DNA of 64,000 nt from Chondrus crispus (lineage: Eukaryota > Rhodophyta > Florideophyceae > Gigartinales > Gigartinaceae), in contig NW_005179271.1 in the NCBI RefSeq assembly GCF_000350225.1, positions 17,744 through 81,743 of the forward strand, written 5' to 3'. This document shows, piece by piece, positions 63,462-64,000 of this stretch. Each line of letters starts with the position of its first letter. The first letter of the stretch is position 1. The notes below the pieces were generated by a model, which ran no database searches, was not told where the DNA came from, and saw nothing but the letters and a program-made list of their open reading frames with translations. The position numbers and the translations under genes are program-made.

Positions 63462-64000
63462 GTTGAGCAACAGTATACTTCTTAGCAGCGAGCCAACTTT
63501 CCGCTTCAAAACCGTGCCCAAACTGCTTTCTATGGGCTTCCCAGCGAACGCAAAGTTCTTTCTCTCCTCTTTCTATGTCTAGAGAGGTCGTCACTGCCGA
63601 GGGTTCGGTTGTTTCGCAGAACTTGATGGATGGGAACCGAACTAGGCATGGTCACCGGCGGCGCGGAGAGAGTCGATCGCTGCCTAACGAGCAGAGAAAA
63701 ACATACTGTAATGGGTTGCCAGTCTGTAAGCCGTAAGAGCACGCCCTGCTCAGCATGCGCTTACAGTATTGTACTGTTGCGGTAATCCAACCGCGAGGCA
63801 CCGAGCGAGTCGTAAAGTCGGGAATCCACCCACTTCCTTTACTCTTTGCTAGTTCGCTGCCTCCCCTCTCTATCTCTGAGGGTAGGCGATTAAGTACTAC
63901 TCCCCGGGAGGCCTCAGCTGTCTCTGATCTTTCCTCCCCTGCCCCCTTTCCTTTCGACCCAGCAGCTCCCGACCACCCGGGGCTGTCCCCCCCCCCCCCC
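63462..64000. promoter_or_regulatory. Upstream region of EIF3H; ends in a C run
   Basis: It contains the 5' UTR and promoter of the eIF3h gene. No other gene is supported. The last bases are a run of C after GGGGCTGT, which may be a sequencing-difficult homopolymer. Confidence 0.4.

Overview
This window is eukaryotic. Its recognisable host genes are a PSMD12/RPN5 proteasome subunit, an eIF3h homologue with one GT-AG intron, a serine/threonine kinase and an NTF2-like protein that both start with plastid-transit-like peptides, and a membrane RING-H2 protein. Except for eIF3h they are single open frames, and the nearest pair lies only 64 bp apart tail to tail. Plastid-targeted proteins, compact intron-poor genes and a very heavy transposon load together suggest a florideophyte red alga of the Chondrus type. 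That is inference; no marker gene settles the species.

About two thirds of the window is mobile DNA. 1-4.9 kb: an ORF tail, paired palindromic repeats and a CACTA/Tnp2-like transposase. 5.06-7.7 kb: two tandem arrays (102 bp and about 106 bp units). 7.8-10.6 kb: a 5'-truncated copia Pol and a broken pogo transposase. 11.3-23.2 kb: a complete but decayed Ty1/copia element on the minus strand. It has ACATT target duplications, its 5' LTR is split by a pogo-like and a Tc1-like transposon, and its body holds a solo LTR of another family.

23.3-28.6 kb is a host island (kinase, RING protein). 28.7-32.8 kb is an element flanked by TTAA with an unrecognised transposase-like gene. It is followed after only a few bases by a pogo-like element (32.8-35.6 kb) that carries a CT-rich array and a 100-base assembly gap.

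36-52.8 kb is the most unusual region. A large, broken minus-strand gene encodes, in order, cysteine motifs, a GDQ...PGFFH segment, an XPG/FEN1-like nuclease segment and a C-terminal cysteine cluster. It is interrupted by a young 8.6 kb LTR element (38907-47511, AGTAG duplications, nearly identical 630 bp LTRs) and by a 0.6 kb insert (48781-49374). The reading frame resumes across both insertion points. The 8.6 kb element keeps only an integrase tail with a chromodomain. Its interior holds a roughly 19-unit array of hairpins and many other short palindromes with CCGA/CCGT loops, some with compensatory changes between duplicated copies.

53-64 kb is mostly host sequence: a pogo-type helix-turn-helix fragment, a MITE-like stem-loop, the NTF2-like gene, a helical repeat protein, PSMD12, an uncharacterised disordered protein and eIF3h. 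Many reading frames of mobile elements are broken by single stops or one-base slips. These entries describe the breaks and do not repair them.
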